Shown here: positions 11,514 to 25,800 of the stretch, in pieces
Numbering within the stretch: the first letter of the stretch is position 1
How the letters are laid out: the number at the start of each line of letters is the position of its first letter
Source of the DNA: Macrocystis pyrifera
Lineage: Eukaryota; Sar; Phaeophyceae; Laminariales; Laminariaceae
Length of the DNA stretch: 64,000 nucleotides
Direction: 5' to 3'
Assembly (NCBI GenBank): GCA_031763025.1
Contig: JASSKH010000030.1
Location: 6,563,495-6,627,494 of the forward strand
Made by a program: the position numbers and the translations under genes
The notes under the pieces: generated by a model
Told to the model about the DNA's origin: nothing
Database searches by the model: none
Seen by the model: only the letters and a program-made list of their open reading frames with translations

Positions 11514-13041
11514 AAAACAGGCACGCATTGTGTATGTACGATGTTAAAAAAAGAAGGCCAGCTTTACCGCTCCTGCCTCTTCAAAAAAGTGTGGTGTGCT
11601 CTTGTGGCGCCGCTGTCACGCAAGAGAAGCAGCGGCAAGCAGCACCAGCACCAGCAGTCGCGTGCTCTCCGGCCGCTTGTTTGTGGGAGGAGGGAGAGAG
11701 GGCGAGAGAGCGAGAGAGAGCGTTCATTTTGTAGCTGTGATACTAGAACACTCCGAAGTGACAAGAGAGCGTTCGTTTTGTACCTGTGGTGCTACAACAC
11801 CCCGAGGGGTGACTGCAGCAGTACGTACCGTTGTCTGTTGTTTTGTGGTGTTGCTGTTATTGGCCTTCCTGTATGGCGCTCTGGGTCGGAATGTGAGGGC
11901 AGCGCCTAGACATTTATGTTACTTAGTACTATTACGGGGGACCATAGTAAATGGGACCCCCGGTACACACAATAATCTATATGTTCACCTTTTTTTACTA
12001 ACAATATTTGGTCCTATTTACTATGGACCCCCGTAACAAGCGGTCCTTCCGTTAACGTCCGGAGTGTTACATGCACAACAGTGAAACACGCGAGATAACA
12101 CCCCCCCCCACCTTAAGAAGAGTTTTGGCGAGAGAGGATTTCCTCCTATTTACGGGGGAGCATAGTAAATAGGACCAAATATTGTTGGTAGAAATAGCGA
12201 ACTATATATATGGTTTTTTGTGTGTACCGTAGGCCCTACTGGTATTTATTATGGTCCCCCGTAATAGAGTTATTTTCTCCAAAGTGAAAACCCGTTTGGG
12301 ACTGCAGCTCCGTTTTGGGGACGAAACACTTGTGATTAGAGTGATTTGTGCCCGCAAAAGGACTGCAGTACTACTGTAAACGGTTTTAAAGGGGGGGGGG
12401 GGGGGGTGGGGTGTACGTACATATTTATGGTTCTTCACCGTAATCTGTTCGGGGCTCCGAGCTTTTGGCGACCCAAACAAGAATAATAACGTTTGGTGCT
12501 ATCAATCGTCTACGAGCGGCCATGTCCCCAGCCAGCAGGCAGTACAGGTGAGTATCATGTGGCGGCCTTAGCGTACGATCCCCTGCATTGTAACTCGGGC
12601 ATTAATTTTCTATTTTCCTCCATTCACTCCCGTGGCCGTAGCTGTGGCCGGCCGTCACGTTTTTACGAGTCAAAATTTTCCCTCTTGGACCCTTTTTGAA
12701 ACTGCAGTCAGTCCCGTTTTGGGGACAGACCAGTCAAATTCTAAGTAATTTCTCCCCCGAACGGGACTGCAGTCCTAGAAGGGTCTAACCCTCCCGAGAA
12801 GGTTAATTCAAATCGTTCTTTCTGTGCGTCGACATCCATCATCCAGCACACCCATGCAAGCGTCCGTGCCGAATCTTCAACCCCATGGAGGGAGAGACAC
12901 AAGCCCTGTGTTTACAAAACTACGGCCGAAGGGGGGTGGGGGAGGGAGGGGGGTGTACTCATTTATCGTGCTTGGCCATAGTCATATGACCGTAGACCCT
13001 CGCATCCCTGCAATGCCGGGACGGAGCACGTCGGGTTTTGG

Positions 13042-13075
<34 letters not shown>

Positions 13076-13710
13076 GTACTCATTTGTTGCTTGCCTTAGT
13101 CATTTGACCATTGACCACGCATCCCTTTCGAGACGGAGCACCGTTCCTACTCCTAATAGAGACACCTCCAACAATTGGGCGCTCATTACGTTGTTTCCAT
13201 AAATTACATGGAAACTGTTTGCTATTCTTATCCCCTTCCTGTTTGGCCTCCTGTGGCCACCATCTATAGCGATCGTTTTTTTTTTTTTTGGGGGGGGTGT
13301 ACTCGATAGGAGAGATGTACTCGATCTCATGCATGGCCGTAGTCGTATGACCATAGACCCTCGCATCCCTACAATGCCCGGACGGAGCACGTCGAGTTTT
13401 GACCGACCAGGCAGACATTGCTTGCACCAAGCGCGAAGCGCCGTGAGGTGTCCGGCGAGTCGCATGAAGGGTGAGCTGCATCCTACTAAGAACCGCTTGT
13501 GAGGCGGACTTGCATATGGATGACAGCTTCAATGAGTTAGTTTAATTTCCGGTGTGGCCACTTCCAGAGACAGCAATGGGAGTACTATGTAACTGCCTCT
13601 TGGGTGCCCTACCTTGAACACTACGTGATACGATCAATTCCCTTGTGCAGAGTAAAGGTTCTTTACTTCGCACAAATGATCTAACTAGACGACCAGCTGT
13701 GGGCGACCGC

Positions 13711-13757
<47 letters not shown>

Positions 13758-13778
13758 GGTACCCTGGATGTCTTTTTT

Positions 13779-13825
<47 letters not shown>

Positions 13826-14942
13826 GTTAGGGGTGTAGGGGGGGGGGGGTGTGGGGGGGGGGGGGGTAAAACGCGCACACACACGACGTTCAATTGGTGG
13901 CTTTGAAAAGATCGCGCGTTGAGATCTGTCTCTCCCTGTGCGTGGGCACGCATTCGCTCGGCTTCTGCACTCTCTCCATGGTCGGGACGGTTCAGCTCGG
14001 AAATTCATTCAAGAAGGGGGGTGCGGTACTATTAGCATTACGGAGGACCATAGTAAACAAGACCAGATATTGTTGGTAGAAAATAGGGAAATATATAGGT
14101 TTTTATGTATACGATAGGTCCTATTAACTATGGTCCCCCGTAATGGTGTACATGGGGTGTCGCGTGTTGCTTCTACTGAATGTACACGGAAAATAGCGTC
14201 AAAGTCGCGCAAGGGTGGGATCGTTTTCCAGCGCCCGATTTTTATTTTTTGCGCCAGAACGGAAAAAGAAGGTTCTCCCTGTTTTGCCAAAAAAAAAACA
14301 CCGAACAGCGACGTACGTGTTTTCGCGGACAGGATGCTTGCCGGTCGAGAAGGCCTTCTGGTAACGTGGCGTTCGACTTTTTCAGCGAGCACCCCTTTTG
14401 CCGACGTGGAGAATAAATGAGAGCTGAAAAACGACCGCACTCCTGCGCAAAGGTCGACGCGCGTACGCGCTGTTTACCCTGTGTGCCGGGCCATGTCGTT
14501 CCTGCGGTTGCTTCCAGGAGAATACACCGCTTCTTCTTTTTTTTTTCACTATTTTTTCGGCAGAACCCACTGACTGGTTGATTGTGAAGCAGAAGAAAAA
14601 AATGCCGAGATTTTTTTTCGGGATGCTTCATTTGGTCGGCACACGCACAAGCACATGTGATAATGTTTTGCTCCCTGCTGCCCCCTTTGCCACGCTGATC
14701 CTGAGTCCCATCCAGACCTGTTGCCCACTCGGACCCTGGGCCTCTCCAAGCTGGCCCCGGCCCTGAGGATACATGTAGAGCCACCGGCAGGATTCCCCCC
14801 GACAAAAGCGCCCTGATCCCACACAACGGGCAAAACATCGAGATTCGAGGCCGGCCACCCACCGCCAGCCAGCAAACAATTTTGTCCAACGAACATTTGG
14901 TTTGCTACTGTTGCTCTCGTACACTCTCTCCGTTTCCCCCTC

Positions 14943-15011
<69 letters not shown>

Positions 15012-15311
15012 ATTTTTTTACCTTCTTACCCTCACTCCTTCGCCTGGAGAAGCGCCCTGCCTTGGCTCCTCCTTCGGGGGGGGGGGGAAAATAGTATGAT
15101 ACCTGGTATAAATGTTGGTAGTGTGAAGATGTATGCACACATTCCATTGTACCCATATCAGATCGAATAGAGCCGCCTCTTGCGTGATCTACCTGCGTAT
15201 AACTCCTGTACCACTCTTGCCCCTAAATATAATGACCTTTTTTTACTTGAATATTGAATACAAAAGGTCCTTATATTTACGGACATATTGGTACATACGT
15301 ACGTAAGGGGC

Positions 15312-15350
<39 letters not shown>

Positions 15351-15918
15351 AGGTATATTATACGTATACTGCTGCTGTAGATTCCCTTTGCATTATCTGC
15401 TGCAGATGTTCAGGAGCAGATAAGGTAGATCCCCTTCAGATCCCCTTTTGCGCGCTCTGCTGTGCAGATATTCTGGGGTAGGCTAGCTACCCAGTAGATA
15501 GACCCCCTTCCCGTTTTTGTATGATCGAGATCCTTCCGGGAGGCAGATGTGAACGTAACTCTTCTAGAACCACGGTTTCATTTCGGGGACAAACTATTAA
15601 TAGTTGGGATTTGATTGATTTGTCCCCGTAACGGGACTACTACCAGCAGTTGTACCGCTGTAAAATCATTTTTGTAGTATACCTGGGTGTTATGATCTAT
15701 GCGAGCCGGACGGTGTTTTCGGGCGGCGTGGGATCTGTGTTCGTGTCGCGGCTGTTGCGCTCGTTGCTGGTGAGTGCGCCGGGTGGGGGGTCTGTATGAT
15801 GTGGATGGATATAAATCGAACCTGGTGCCAGGTATGTACGCAAGCAACACCGTCGCACAGCCGTGACGGCAGATCTAGTTTTAAATGGTTCAGATCGTGA
15901 TCTGCTCGCTGTGGTCTT

Positions 15919-15967
<49 letters not shown>

Positions 15968-16966
15968 GTAGTTTGGCACCCTGTCGGCGGCAGAGAGCCC
16001 CCGCTCCTTTCTCGTGATTTTCCCGCTAGAATGTCGCCGACTTTTCGAGAGGATTTTTTTTTTTCTGTGCGTATGTATATCCAACACTATTTTATGTGAT
16101 ACATGGTAACATGGTACCCTGCCCCGCCCCCGCCACTCCTCCCCTTGTGTAATATGAGATTCAGACGGCAGCGGTACGTTTTTTTTTTTCCCCTGTATAT
16201 ATACCTGGAACCAGGTATGTATTTATACCCTCGGGGTTATTTTCCTGAGGCAAAAAAATAATCTTTCCGTGATTATTTTGTTACTCCCCGATATCGCGGA
16301 GGGGGGGGAAGAGACGATACGGGGGGGTGTTTCGGATTCTAAGGGGTACTTGCGTTGCTGCCGAACGAAAGGCTGAAAAATCTTGACCTCGTAGCCAGCA
16401 GAAGGATTGACCTCAGGTCGTAGACTTCGCCTCTGCTAGGGTTTTTTTTAACCCCCGCCCCCCCACTCGACGAAAATCCGACGTGCTCCCGTCCGTCCCG
16501 GCATTGTAAGGATGCGGGGGTCTATGGTCTTACGACCACGGCCATGCATGTTAAATGAGCACACACACACACACCCTCCCAGTCTACCTGGTCGGCGAAA
16601 ACCCGACGTGCTCCGTCCCGGCATTGCCGGGATGCGAGGGTCTATGGTCAAACGACTACGACCATGCATGACAACGAGTACATCCCCTCCCTGCCAGAAG
16701 TGGCCGCACCAGAAGACCGGTGAATTCATTCGAAGCTGTCACTCATTGTGAGTCCGCCTCGCAAGCGGTTCTTACGTGGTAGGAAGCAGCTCAACCCCCT
16801 TCATGCGACCGCGCCCAACGTCTCACTTTTCGCTTCGCAAAGCTTTGTGCGGGCATTGTTTACCTGCTCTGTGAATATAGCCGAACGACGTGCTCCGCCC
16901 CGGCATCGTAGGCATGCGAGGGTCTATGGTCATGCAACGACGACTATGCATGACATGAACATGTGT

Positions 16967-17032
<66 letters not shown>

Positions 17033-18682
17033 TGCCCCCCCCCCCCCCCCCCCCACCCCCCCCCCCCCCCCCCCCCCCCTCCTGCTGTCTTGCGCGTCTC
17101 CTGATTAATTTCTCGCGGGAGCTCGGGATGTAGAATTCCGTGTACAGTTGTGGTTTGATACACAACCGCGGTACGTAAGTTTCCCGGTTGAGTCTGGATT
17201 GTTTGCCGAGGTGCGGATGTAAACTCTTGCCGTTTTGGTGGTGGTTGTTGTTGTTGTTGTTGTTGTTGTTGCTTTGCCACACATGGAGGGGTACTTTGGT
17301 TTGCTGGCGAACGGCTGACAGTATTAGGTAGGTTTCGTTGGTTGATAAGATGACCAAGAACGAGGTGCTTTGGTATACAACTCTAGCGGTAGATATAATA
17401 ACCTCATGGTGTTCATGTTGATGTCTAAACGACCCTTATATTTCCGTCCATAGTGGTGATGCTTCGAGAATGATGCCCCACATCGGGTACCTGGTATTGA
17501 TGTATCAGAGTACCAGTGGTAATTGTATGCTCTGGGGTAGCTTGGAGGTCCATATCACCAGGTATCACTCAAGTGGTATTAATAGTATTACGGGGGTCCA
17601 TAGTTAATAGGACCTATGGTATACATAAAAACCTATACCAGGTATAATTTTACCTATTTTAACTTAACATGATTTGGTCCTATTTACTATGGTCCCCCGT
17701 AATACTACGTGTTTACTCGTATGTACTTCGTGTGGGGTCACACGGTGTATTCACGTGAGCTCTACGTAGAGCAAGAGTACCGTATTACATTATCACACCG
17801 GGTGATAAGAACATTATCACACCGGATGATGAGAACATTATCACACCGGGCGATAAGAACATTATCACACCGGGTGATAAGACGCTATCGACACCGGGTG
17901 ATAGGATAACACACCTCCTGCATCGAATTTTCAGAGCCGATTTCCTCCGAACCATAGGGGGGTGGGTACACACACATACACACATACATACATACATACA
18001 TACATACATACCTGTACACAAAACGACGAGAACGACGGCTGAAGTATCTCGTCGGGGTCTTTTCCGTAGCCGCATGTGGCCGCTCTCGGTGTTTTCGCTC
18101 CAGTCCCCATAGCCGTTGCCGAGAAAGAAAAAAAAAAACCAGCTCGGACAGTCGTTCGGGGGGATGTGTTTTTGATTCGTCTTGTGCGTTTCTTCATCAT
18201 TCATGGCAACGACGCAGTATCTACCTATTACGGGGGTCCATAGTTAAGAGGACCAAGGGTATACATAAAAACCTATATATTTGCCTATTTTTACTAACAA
18301 TATTTGGTCCTATTTACTATGGTCCCCCCGTATTACTAATCTGTACCTACGATCGTAGCAGTGGTGGGCGGAAATATAAGAATCGTTTAGGCCTTGATGT
18401 TGAGGGTAAACGGGCCTTTTTCCTTTTCGGTACAGGGTGGTGTTAAAAAATTCACGGTGATATAGGGTGTGTGATCGATAGGGCGGCTTATTTATTTGTT
18501 TTTTTCATTTTTCATTTTTTTTCATTGATGAAACAAAAAAACGTGATACCAGGTTATTAATAGTAATCAGTTTTTTTTTCCCGGACGTGAGAGTCCCACC
18601 GCCGGTTGTGTTCTGGGAAACGTTACGAAATCAAAACTTGAACTTCGTTTTTGCCTCGGTATTTTTAGTTTTGTGGAAAGTT

Positions 18683-18724
<42 letters not shown>

Positions 18725-19705
18725 TCTGCCCGTCCGTCCGTCCGTCCGTGGCCTATTTACAGCGAGCAAGCAGAAAGCAGCGGTAAGTGTAATCGTACTG
18801 GTAAGCCAGTGTCGTTGTTCTTCCGCATCAAACCGTTCCTTCTATGTATATACCCGTCGACATTTGGCACGCCCATCTTCTGTCCGTCCGTGCGTGGTGA
18901 TTCTTCATCCTGTTACATTGTCTTCATCCTGTTACATTGTACCTATTACGGAAGTCCATAGTTAACAGGACCTATGGTGTACATGAAAAAGTATATATTT
19001 ACGTATTTTTACTAGCACAATTTGGTCCCATTAACTATGGACCCCCCCGTAACAGAGAGAGGCACAGACAAGCTCTTGCGATCACAAAACCCCAAACTAC
19101 TGATGGTACGAAGCGTAGATTACGATTGATAATAGTAGTATACGTTTGTACTGCACCAAGGGGAGGTAGGCAAATAGACGAGGTGCCGGGCAGCTGTAGC
19201 AGTAAGTACCCCGTGTATTCGACACGACCTGAACAGCAGGCACCTAACTACCTCTGCCTTCGTGTCTAAATAGGAACCATCAACCCCACTCGGCACTGCT
19301 GCTGTACTCCCGGTGTTTTGTTGTCAAAAGTAGTCAAATTCTTACGCAAGTTTGTCCCGAAAACGGGACGGTGATCCTGAAGAGGATTATAACCCCCTCA
19401 TACCTGGTATATAGCTAGAGGACTGGATGCTCTCCCGTTTTCGAGACGAACTACTTGGAATTAGAGTGGTGTGCATGTTTCTGTACAGAAAGTAGTCGAG
19501 TACAAGTCAGTGTTGCGGGGGTACATAGTTAATAGGACCTATGGTATACATGAAAACCTACATATTTGCCTGTTTTTACTAACAAAATTTGGTCCCGTTA
19601 ACTATGGACCCCCGTAAAAGTAATCAGGACCAAATATTGGTAAAAATAGGTAAATATATAGGTTTTGTGTGTACCGTAGGTCCTATTTACTAATGTCCCC
19701 CGTAA

Positions 19706-19741
<36 letters not shown>

Positions 19742-19757
19742 CAGGGAGCAGTAGTAC

Positions 19758-19806
<49 letters not shown>

Positions 19807-22800
19807 GGAGAGAGTTTTTAGAGATAGCGGCCACTTCAACAAAAAAAAATTGTTTTGTAACCCGCCTCTATATAGTGTGTCTTGTCAACTTGAATAAAAA
19901 AAAAAAAACGCCAGCTGTGAGATCAAGAATTTCGTGGAAACTGTTTTTTAACTCGGCCTCTATGTATTGTGCCAGGTATGGTGTGGATGCTGAGAGCGTG
20001 AGCGCGCAGGCAGCAATGCAAGCATAGCAGCAGTGGGTACCCCCGATTTAGGAGCACCCCGTGACAAGCCGAAATAAGCGGTCTCAACCAAATACCGGTA
20101 GTACACATCGCTCTTGGCTGTAGTGGGCATTGACCCTTCTAGGACAAAAGGGTCAAGTAGCTTTTTGGTGTATGTAGGCCGGACAGGCTTCCCTATCTCT
20201 TATGTACAACAACAAAATAACAGATTTGTTCTCGGAATGGTCCCCCCGATCTCTTGCGAATTTATAATAATCTTCTCCTTTTGGTACACGGACAGGACAT
20301 GCCGATTTGACCGCTCTTTTTTTACCCTAGCACATACTCTTGCCACTGCAAGAATTATTCCCCACACCACACGAAATTCAAGCAGTTTTTATTTTTATGC
20401 CCCCCCACGCCAACCGTGTACGTTCAGGCAGCTCATAGGGTAGTAGGTTTTATATCCCGATTTTGTCTTATCTTTGGTGCTCTTATAAATTCGGGGGACC
20501 AGCTTCTGCTGCCGTCGTACGTACAGCAGTGGTCAGCTCTCACAGGTTACAAGTCCCGAATGGGCTCATCTTTCGGTGCTACCTGGTATCCTTTAGTGGT
20601 GCAGTCCCGAATTGGGGGCAAACCTCTCTAATCCCAAGTGCTTTGTCCCCCCAAACGGGACTGCAGTACTTGCAGGGTTTATTCGGGGTACGTACCAGCT
20701 TCTACCGTGGTTGTAGTCAGCTGTTTCGGGTTTTTCAAGTCCCGAACTTTCTTATCCTGAGTGCCCTTAAGGACCACCTGGTATTAATAGTATAATACTG
20801 CACTCCCGCTTTGGGGACAAACCAGTCAAATCCTACGTACATCCAAGTAGTTTGTACCCACTATTAGTAGTATTAACAAGAGGGTTACCGCGGGGGTACC
20901 AGCTTCTGCTGCAGGTGTCAAATCAAGTGCTGTGCTGTACTGTACTGCTGTACTGTTGTAAGTCATACGACGCACTTGTCGTCAGTGCTTGGGTTTTATT
21001 ATCAACCCTTCTAAAAACTGCTGTAGTCTCGTTGTGGCGAGGAAACACTCGAAGTTAGACTCAGACGTAGGTTTAGGTCTCTGACGAGTGCACTGTTAAC
21101 CTCTTTAGTACTGGAGTTCCGTTTTGGGGACAAACCAGTCATATTCCGAGTAGTTTGTCCCCAAAACGGGACTGCAGCACTAAAAGGGTTATAACCTTTT
21201 TGGTAACACTGGAGTCCCGTTTTGAGGACAAACCACTCAAATTATTTCTAAGTAGTTTTGCCCCCTAAGCGGGACTCTAGCTGTACGAGTAGGCCTGCTA
21301 TTAAATAGTGAAAGGGTTGGGAGTGAGTCGGTTCAAACGCATCGCCCCCCCCCCCAACCAAAGGCGGTGGGTGGGTCGATGCCGAAAGTAGTCACTTACG
21401 TACTCTTGTCTTCTTTTTTTTTTTTCCTTTTTGAGGTCAAGGGTACGGCTATGGGCTGTGAGTAGAAGGCATATTAATGCCTTAGCCGACTTGACGGGTA
21501 TGTACACCATTCCGCCCCAAAAAACGAGTGTACCGGTTGTATATACGTTTATGTTTCATCCAAACGGTCTCTTAAGGTTTGGGTACTACCAATTGGCAGT
21601 TTTTGTATGTTAGTTGGGTGTGCGAAGCATGTAACGGTCTGGCCGTGAATAAAAGCCCTGTTAGATTTTCGTATCGGTGTTCGAGCAGGGATTATGTTCT
21701 CGACCAGAGTTGGTAATACCTACCTGACCACATCAAGTGTCGATAATGTACCAGGTGTGTATGATATGTACGTATATATGAAATATATACTGGTACCTGG
21801 TACCTGGTGTATGATAATAATGTGATACGAATATTTATATACTGCTGTATAATACACGAATATTTCTTCGGCGCTGTGGAAAATCGGAAGGCCTCGTTCA
21901 CCTCTTCGATGCCACTGCTGCTGCTGCTGCAACTGCTGCTGCTGCTGCTGCTGCTGCAGCCGTACTTGATTGTATATGTGCAGTATTTTGTGTTTGACGG
22001 CAGTACGTCTCCGCACCGGGTACCAGGTATTCTCCGTATTATACGTATACCGGGTGTATATATACAGCAATCGTCGCGGCAGGAAAGTGGGCGCAACACA
22101 GCAGCAGTAGTCGCGGCAGTTCGGCGGTCCGAGGTAGATGGTTGAGAAACCCTGGCCGCTTCTATTACGGGGGACCATAGTTAATAGGACCTACGGTACA
22201 GATAAAAAGCTATATATTTACCTATTTTTACTAGCAATATTTGGTCCTGTTTACTATGCCCCCCCCCCCGTAATAAGGCAAACTGCAGTCAATCCCGTTT
22301 TGGGGAGAAAACCGCTCTAATTCCAAGTAGTTTGTCCTCAAAACGGGACTGCAGTCAGTCCTATGAGGGTTAATTGTTTGACACGACTACATACGGCCAT
22401 GCATGATAATGATCACCCCCCCCCCCCCCCCGTCACCCTCACCCCACCCAGTCAAGACTTGCATTCGTGGTGGAAACCCATCCGTTGTTTCTGCGTTGTC
22501 CTTTTCTTGTTAGTTGGAAAGAGGTGGTGTTTAGTTTACGATATATTTCGTGGCTGCCGCGCCCGTTTTTTTTTTTTTTTTTTTTTTTTTTTTCTTCTTT
22601 CTTCCTTTTCGGACTTGGTCGGGGGGGGCAAAAGGTGTTTTGTGTTGTGTTTTGTGTTTTCGTATGGTGTTGGGTGTTTGGTGTCGGTGCTGTTGTTTGG
22701 TGTTGTGGTTGCTATTGCTGTCGTTTTTTTGCTGTTGTTGTTGTTGTTGTTGCTGTGGCTGTTTGGTGTTGTCGCTCGTGTTGCTAATGTTGCTGGTGCT

Positions 22801-25800
22801 ATCGACGCTGTTGCTGACGTTGTCGTCGTTGTGTTGTCGCCGTTGCTGTCGCAAGTGTTGGTCTTGCTGTCGTCAGTGTTGGTCTTGCTGTTGTTGTTGA
22901 TGTTGTAGTTTGTAGTTGCTTTTGGTGGTGGTGTGGTGGTGTGGTGGCGGTCGTGGACGGCTCGCGACCTGTGTCTGGCGCGGATTTTTTGAGGCGAGCC
23001 GAGGTTTTTGCGTGAAGCGTGAGATCTGCGGTGCTTCGCGTGGTCGGTGCATGGGTGGTGGTGTACGACCCCGCCGGTACTGCGGAGCTGCTGCCGCCGC
23101 CGCCGCCACCATCGTTTTTCGGTGGAGTTGCTTGGCTCGCGCAGGGGGGCAGGGCGATGGTGGCGTTTTCCTACCGAGCCCGACTTAAGCCACCGAGTCG
23201 AAGCGAACCGAACCGAACTGACCCGAACCCAAGAAGCCAACCCAACCTAACCTAGCCCACCGGATCGAACTGAACCAAACCAAGAAAATAAACCTATATT
23301 TTTCACTGACTGTTTTCACTAAACGGCCAGCACGGTGGGGCCCTACTGTAGTTGCACTTTAACAACGATGACCATCCGATATACTTACTGCGGTCCTCTT
23401 ACCGACTGACCGACCGACTGACCGACCGACCGGCCGACCGACCAATCAACCTACCTACCTACCTGGCTGTACAGTAGGTAGGTAGGTAGGTGAACTTGAC
23501 TGGTGGGTCGATCGATTCATCGATTGATTGGTCGGTCGGTAGGTAGGGGACTACCTTCCTTCCAACATGACGACCAACAGACCGACCGACCGACGTACGC
23601 GTCCCAACCGTGGGTTGGTCTTTCTGTTGGTCGATAGGTAGGAAAGAAGGTAGTCCCCTACCTACCCTACCAACCGACCGACCGACTGATCTATCGACGG
23701 ACCGACCAACCAATTGACCTACCTATCTATCTACCTACGTGGCCACCAGTTTGATTGGTGGGTCGGTCGATCGACTGAATGACCGACCGACCAACTGACC
23801 GACCCACGCAACCGGACCAATCCAATCCAATCCAATCTAATCGAACGCTATCACCCGACTTGCAGGGCTACGCGATCAAGACGATCAAGAAGAGCAAGGT
23901 TAGCCGCATCGAGAGCCTCAGGCGCGAGATCGAGATCCTCCGATGCGTGGACCACCCCTGCATCATCAAGCTGTACGACGTCTATGAGGACGACCGTTTA
24001 TCCACCTTGTCACGGAGCTGTGCACTGGCGGCGAGCTGTTCGACCGCATCATACAAAAGACGGAGTCGGAGGAGGGCCGCTACAGCGAGAAGGATGCCAA
24101 GGTGTGTGGCGGTGATTTGGGGGGGAGGGTTGGTGGGTGAGGAGGGGGGGGGGGGGGGGGGGGGTGGTACTCGATCTCATGCATGGCCGTGGTCGTATGG
24201 ACATGGACCCTCGCATCCCTAAAATGCTGGGACGGAGCACGTCGGGTTTTCGCCGACCAGGCAGACATTTGCTTGCACCAAGCGCGAAACGCCCTGAGGT
24301 GTCCCACGTGTCGAGCATGAAGGGTGAGCTGGATCCTACAAAGAACCGCTTGTGGGGCGGACATGCCCATGGATGACAGCTGGGGGGGGGGGGGGGGGGG
24401 GGGGGTGAAAACTCCTGTGTGGTGGAAGTTACTCACGGTCCCGTCCAAGTCCACCCCATCCCGTATCATCCAATGCTAACATATCCTATCCCATCCTATA
24501 TCATATCATCCCATGCCGACCTATCCCATCCCATATCATCACACCCCATCCCATCCCGTCCCGTGTTAAACAGGTGGTCGTTGCGAGCATCCTGAGCGGG
24601 ATCGAGTACTGCCATAACGAGCACAACATCTGTCACCGCGACCTCAAGCCGGAGAACTTCCTGTTCAAGAGGCCCGACTCCGACACGGAGATCAAGGTGA
24701 CTATAAATTGGACTGCCCCGACGCGACCGCCTTTTGGTCGTCACCGTAGATCAGTCCGCCCGTGGGTTCTATAGCGTCGGTCCCGCGCTTTTTTTCCGTC
24801 GGTTGGTTCTTTCGTCCGTCTGTCCGACTGGTCCTGTTTTTGTTTTTCTCCTTGTTGTAGAAGTCCATCCCTGCCACGTTTTTTTTTTTTTTTTTTGGGG
24901 GGGGGGGGACGATTAGCTTATAAATTTGGAGTAGTTTTTTTTTTGTTTTTCTGTAGTTATAGGGGTAAGGCGACTAGATCGACGCGCGGTGACTGCCGTG
25001 GACGTCGGCGATCCGTCCGTTTCGTCAGTGCGTCGGTCGGTCGGTTCATCGATCCGTTTTGTCGGTCGGTTTGTCCGTCGGTCGGTCTTGTTGTGCCTCC
25101 CTTTTCTCGTGATCGTTTACAGACTGACGGGCGGGGACGGGCGGACGGATGGATTGTCCGTCGGTCGGTCCGTTGGTTCGTTCGTGCGCCGCCTGTTCCT
25201 GTCCCTGTTCTCATCGCGGTTCCTCGTTTTTTATGAAAGAATCATATACCACCAGTCGTACAGTCAACAAACTGAGAGGGTCTATTTCCGGATAGTCCGC
25301 AATAGTGTTACCATGGGCTGATATTTCGGCGAGAGTGGAGCTGTCAATATCAGAGTCCGAATGGGGATTATGTTTCCGGCCTGGGTGGCATTTTTTGTTG
25401 TTGGAACTCCTCTCGGCCTAGCAAACTCTTCCCGTAATGTGTCTGCAGTGGCTCGAACCGATCTCCCTCCCTATGATCCTACGACTACGGCCATGCATGA
25501 TATTGAGTACATCCCCGCCCACCCCCGGCGTTGTAGGGATGCGAGGGTATATTTGGTCATACGACTACGGCCATGCATGATAATGAGTATACCCCCCCTC
25601 GCCTCCCCCGCTTTTTGCACTCCCTCCCCCCACCCGCCTCCTTATTTTTGCACTCCCTCCTTCCCTTCCCCCCCCCTCCCCCCCCCCCCCCCCCCCCCCC
25701 CCCCACACACAAACACCTTTTTAGATCATCGACTTTGGCCTCTCGCGGTTCGAGGACATGCAAACCGCGATGACGACCCGCGTGGGCACTCCCTACTACA

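Noticed and set aside
17784-17915. CRISPR array
   Set aside because: Repeats are directly adjacent with only 8-base gaps and the context is eukaryotic; it is a tandem palindrome.
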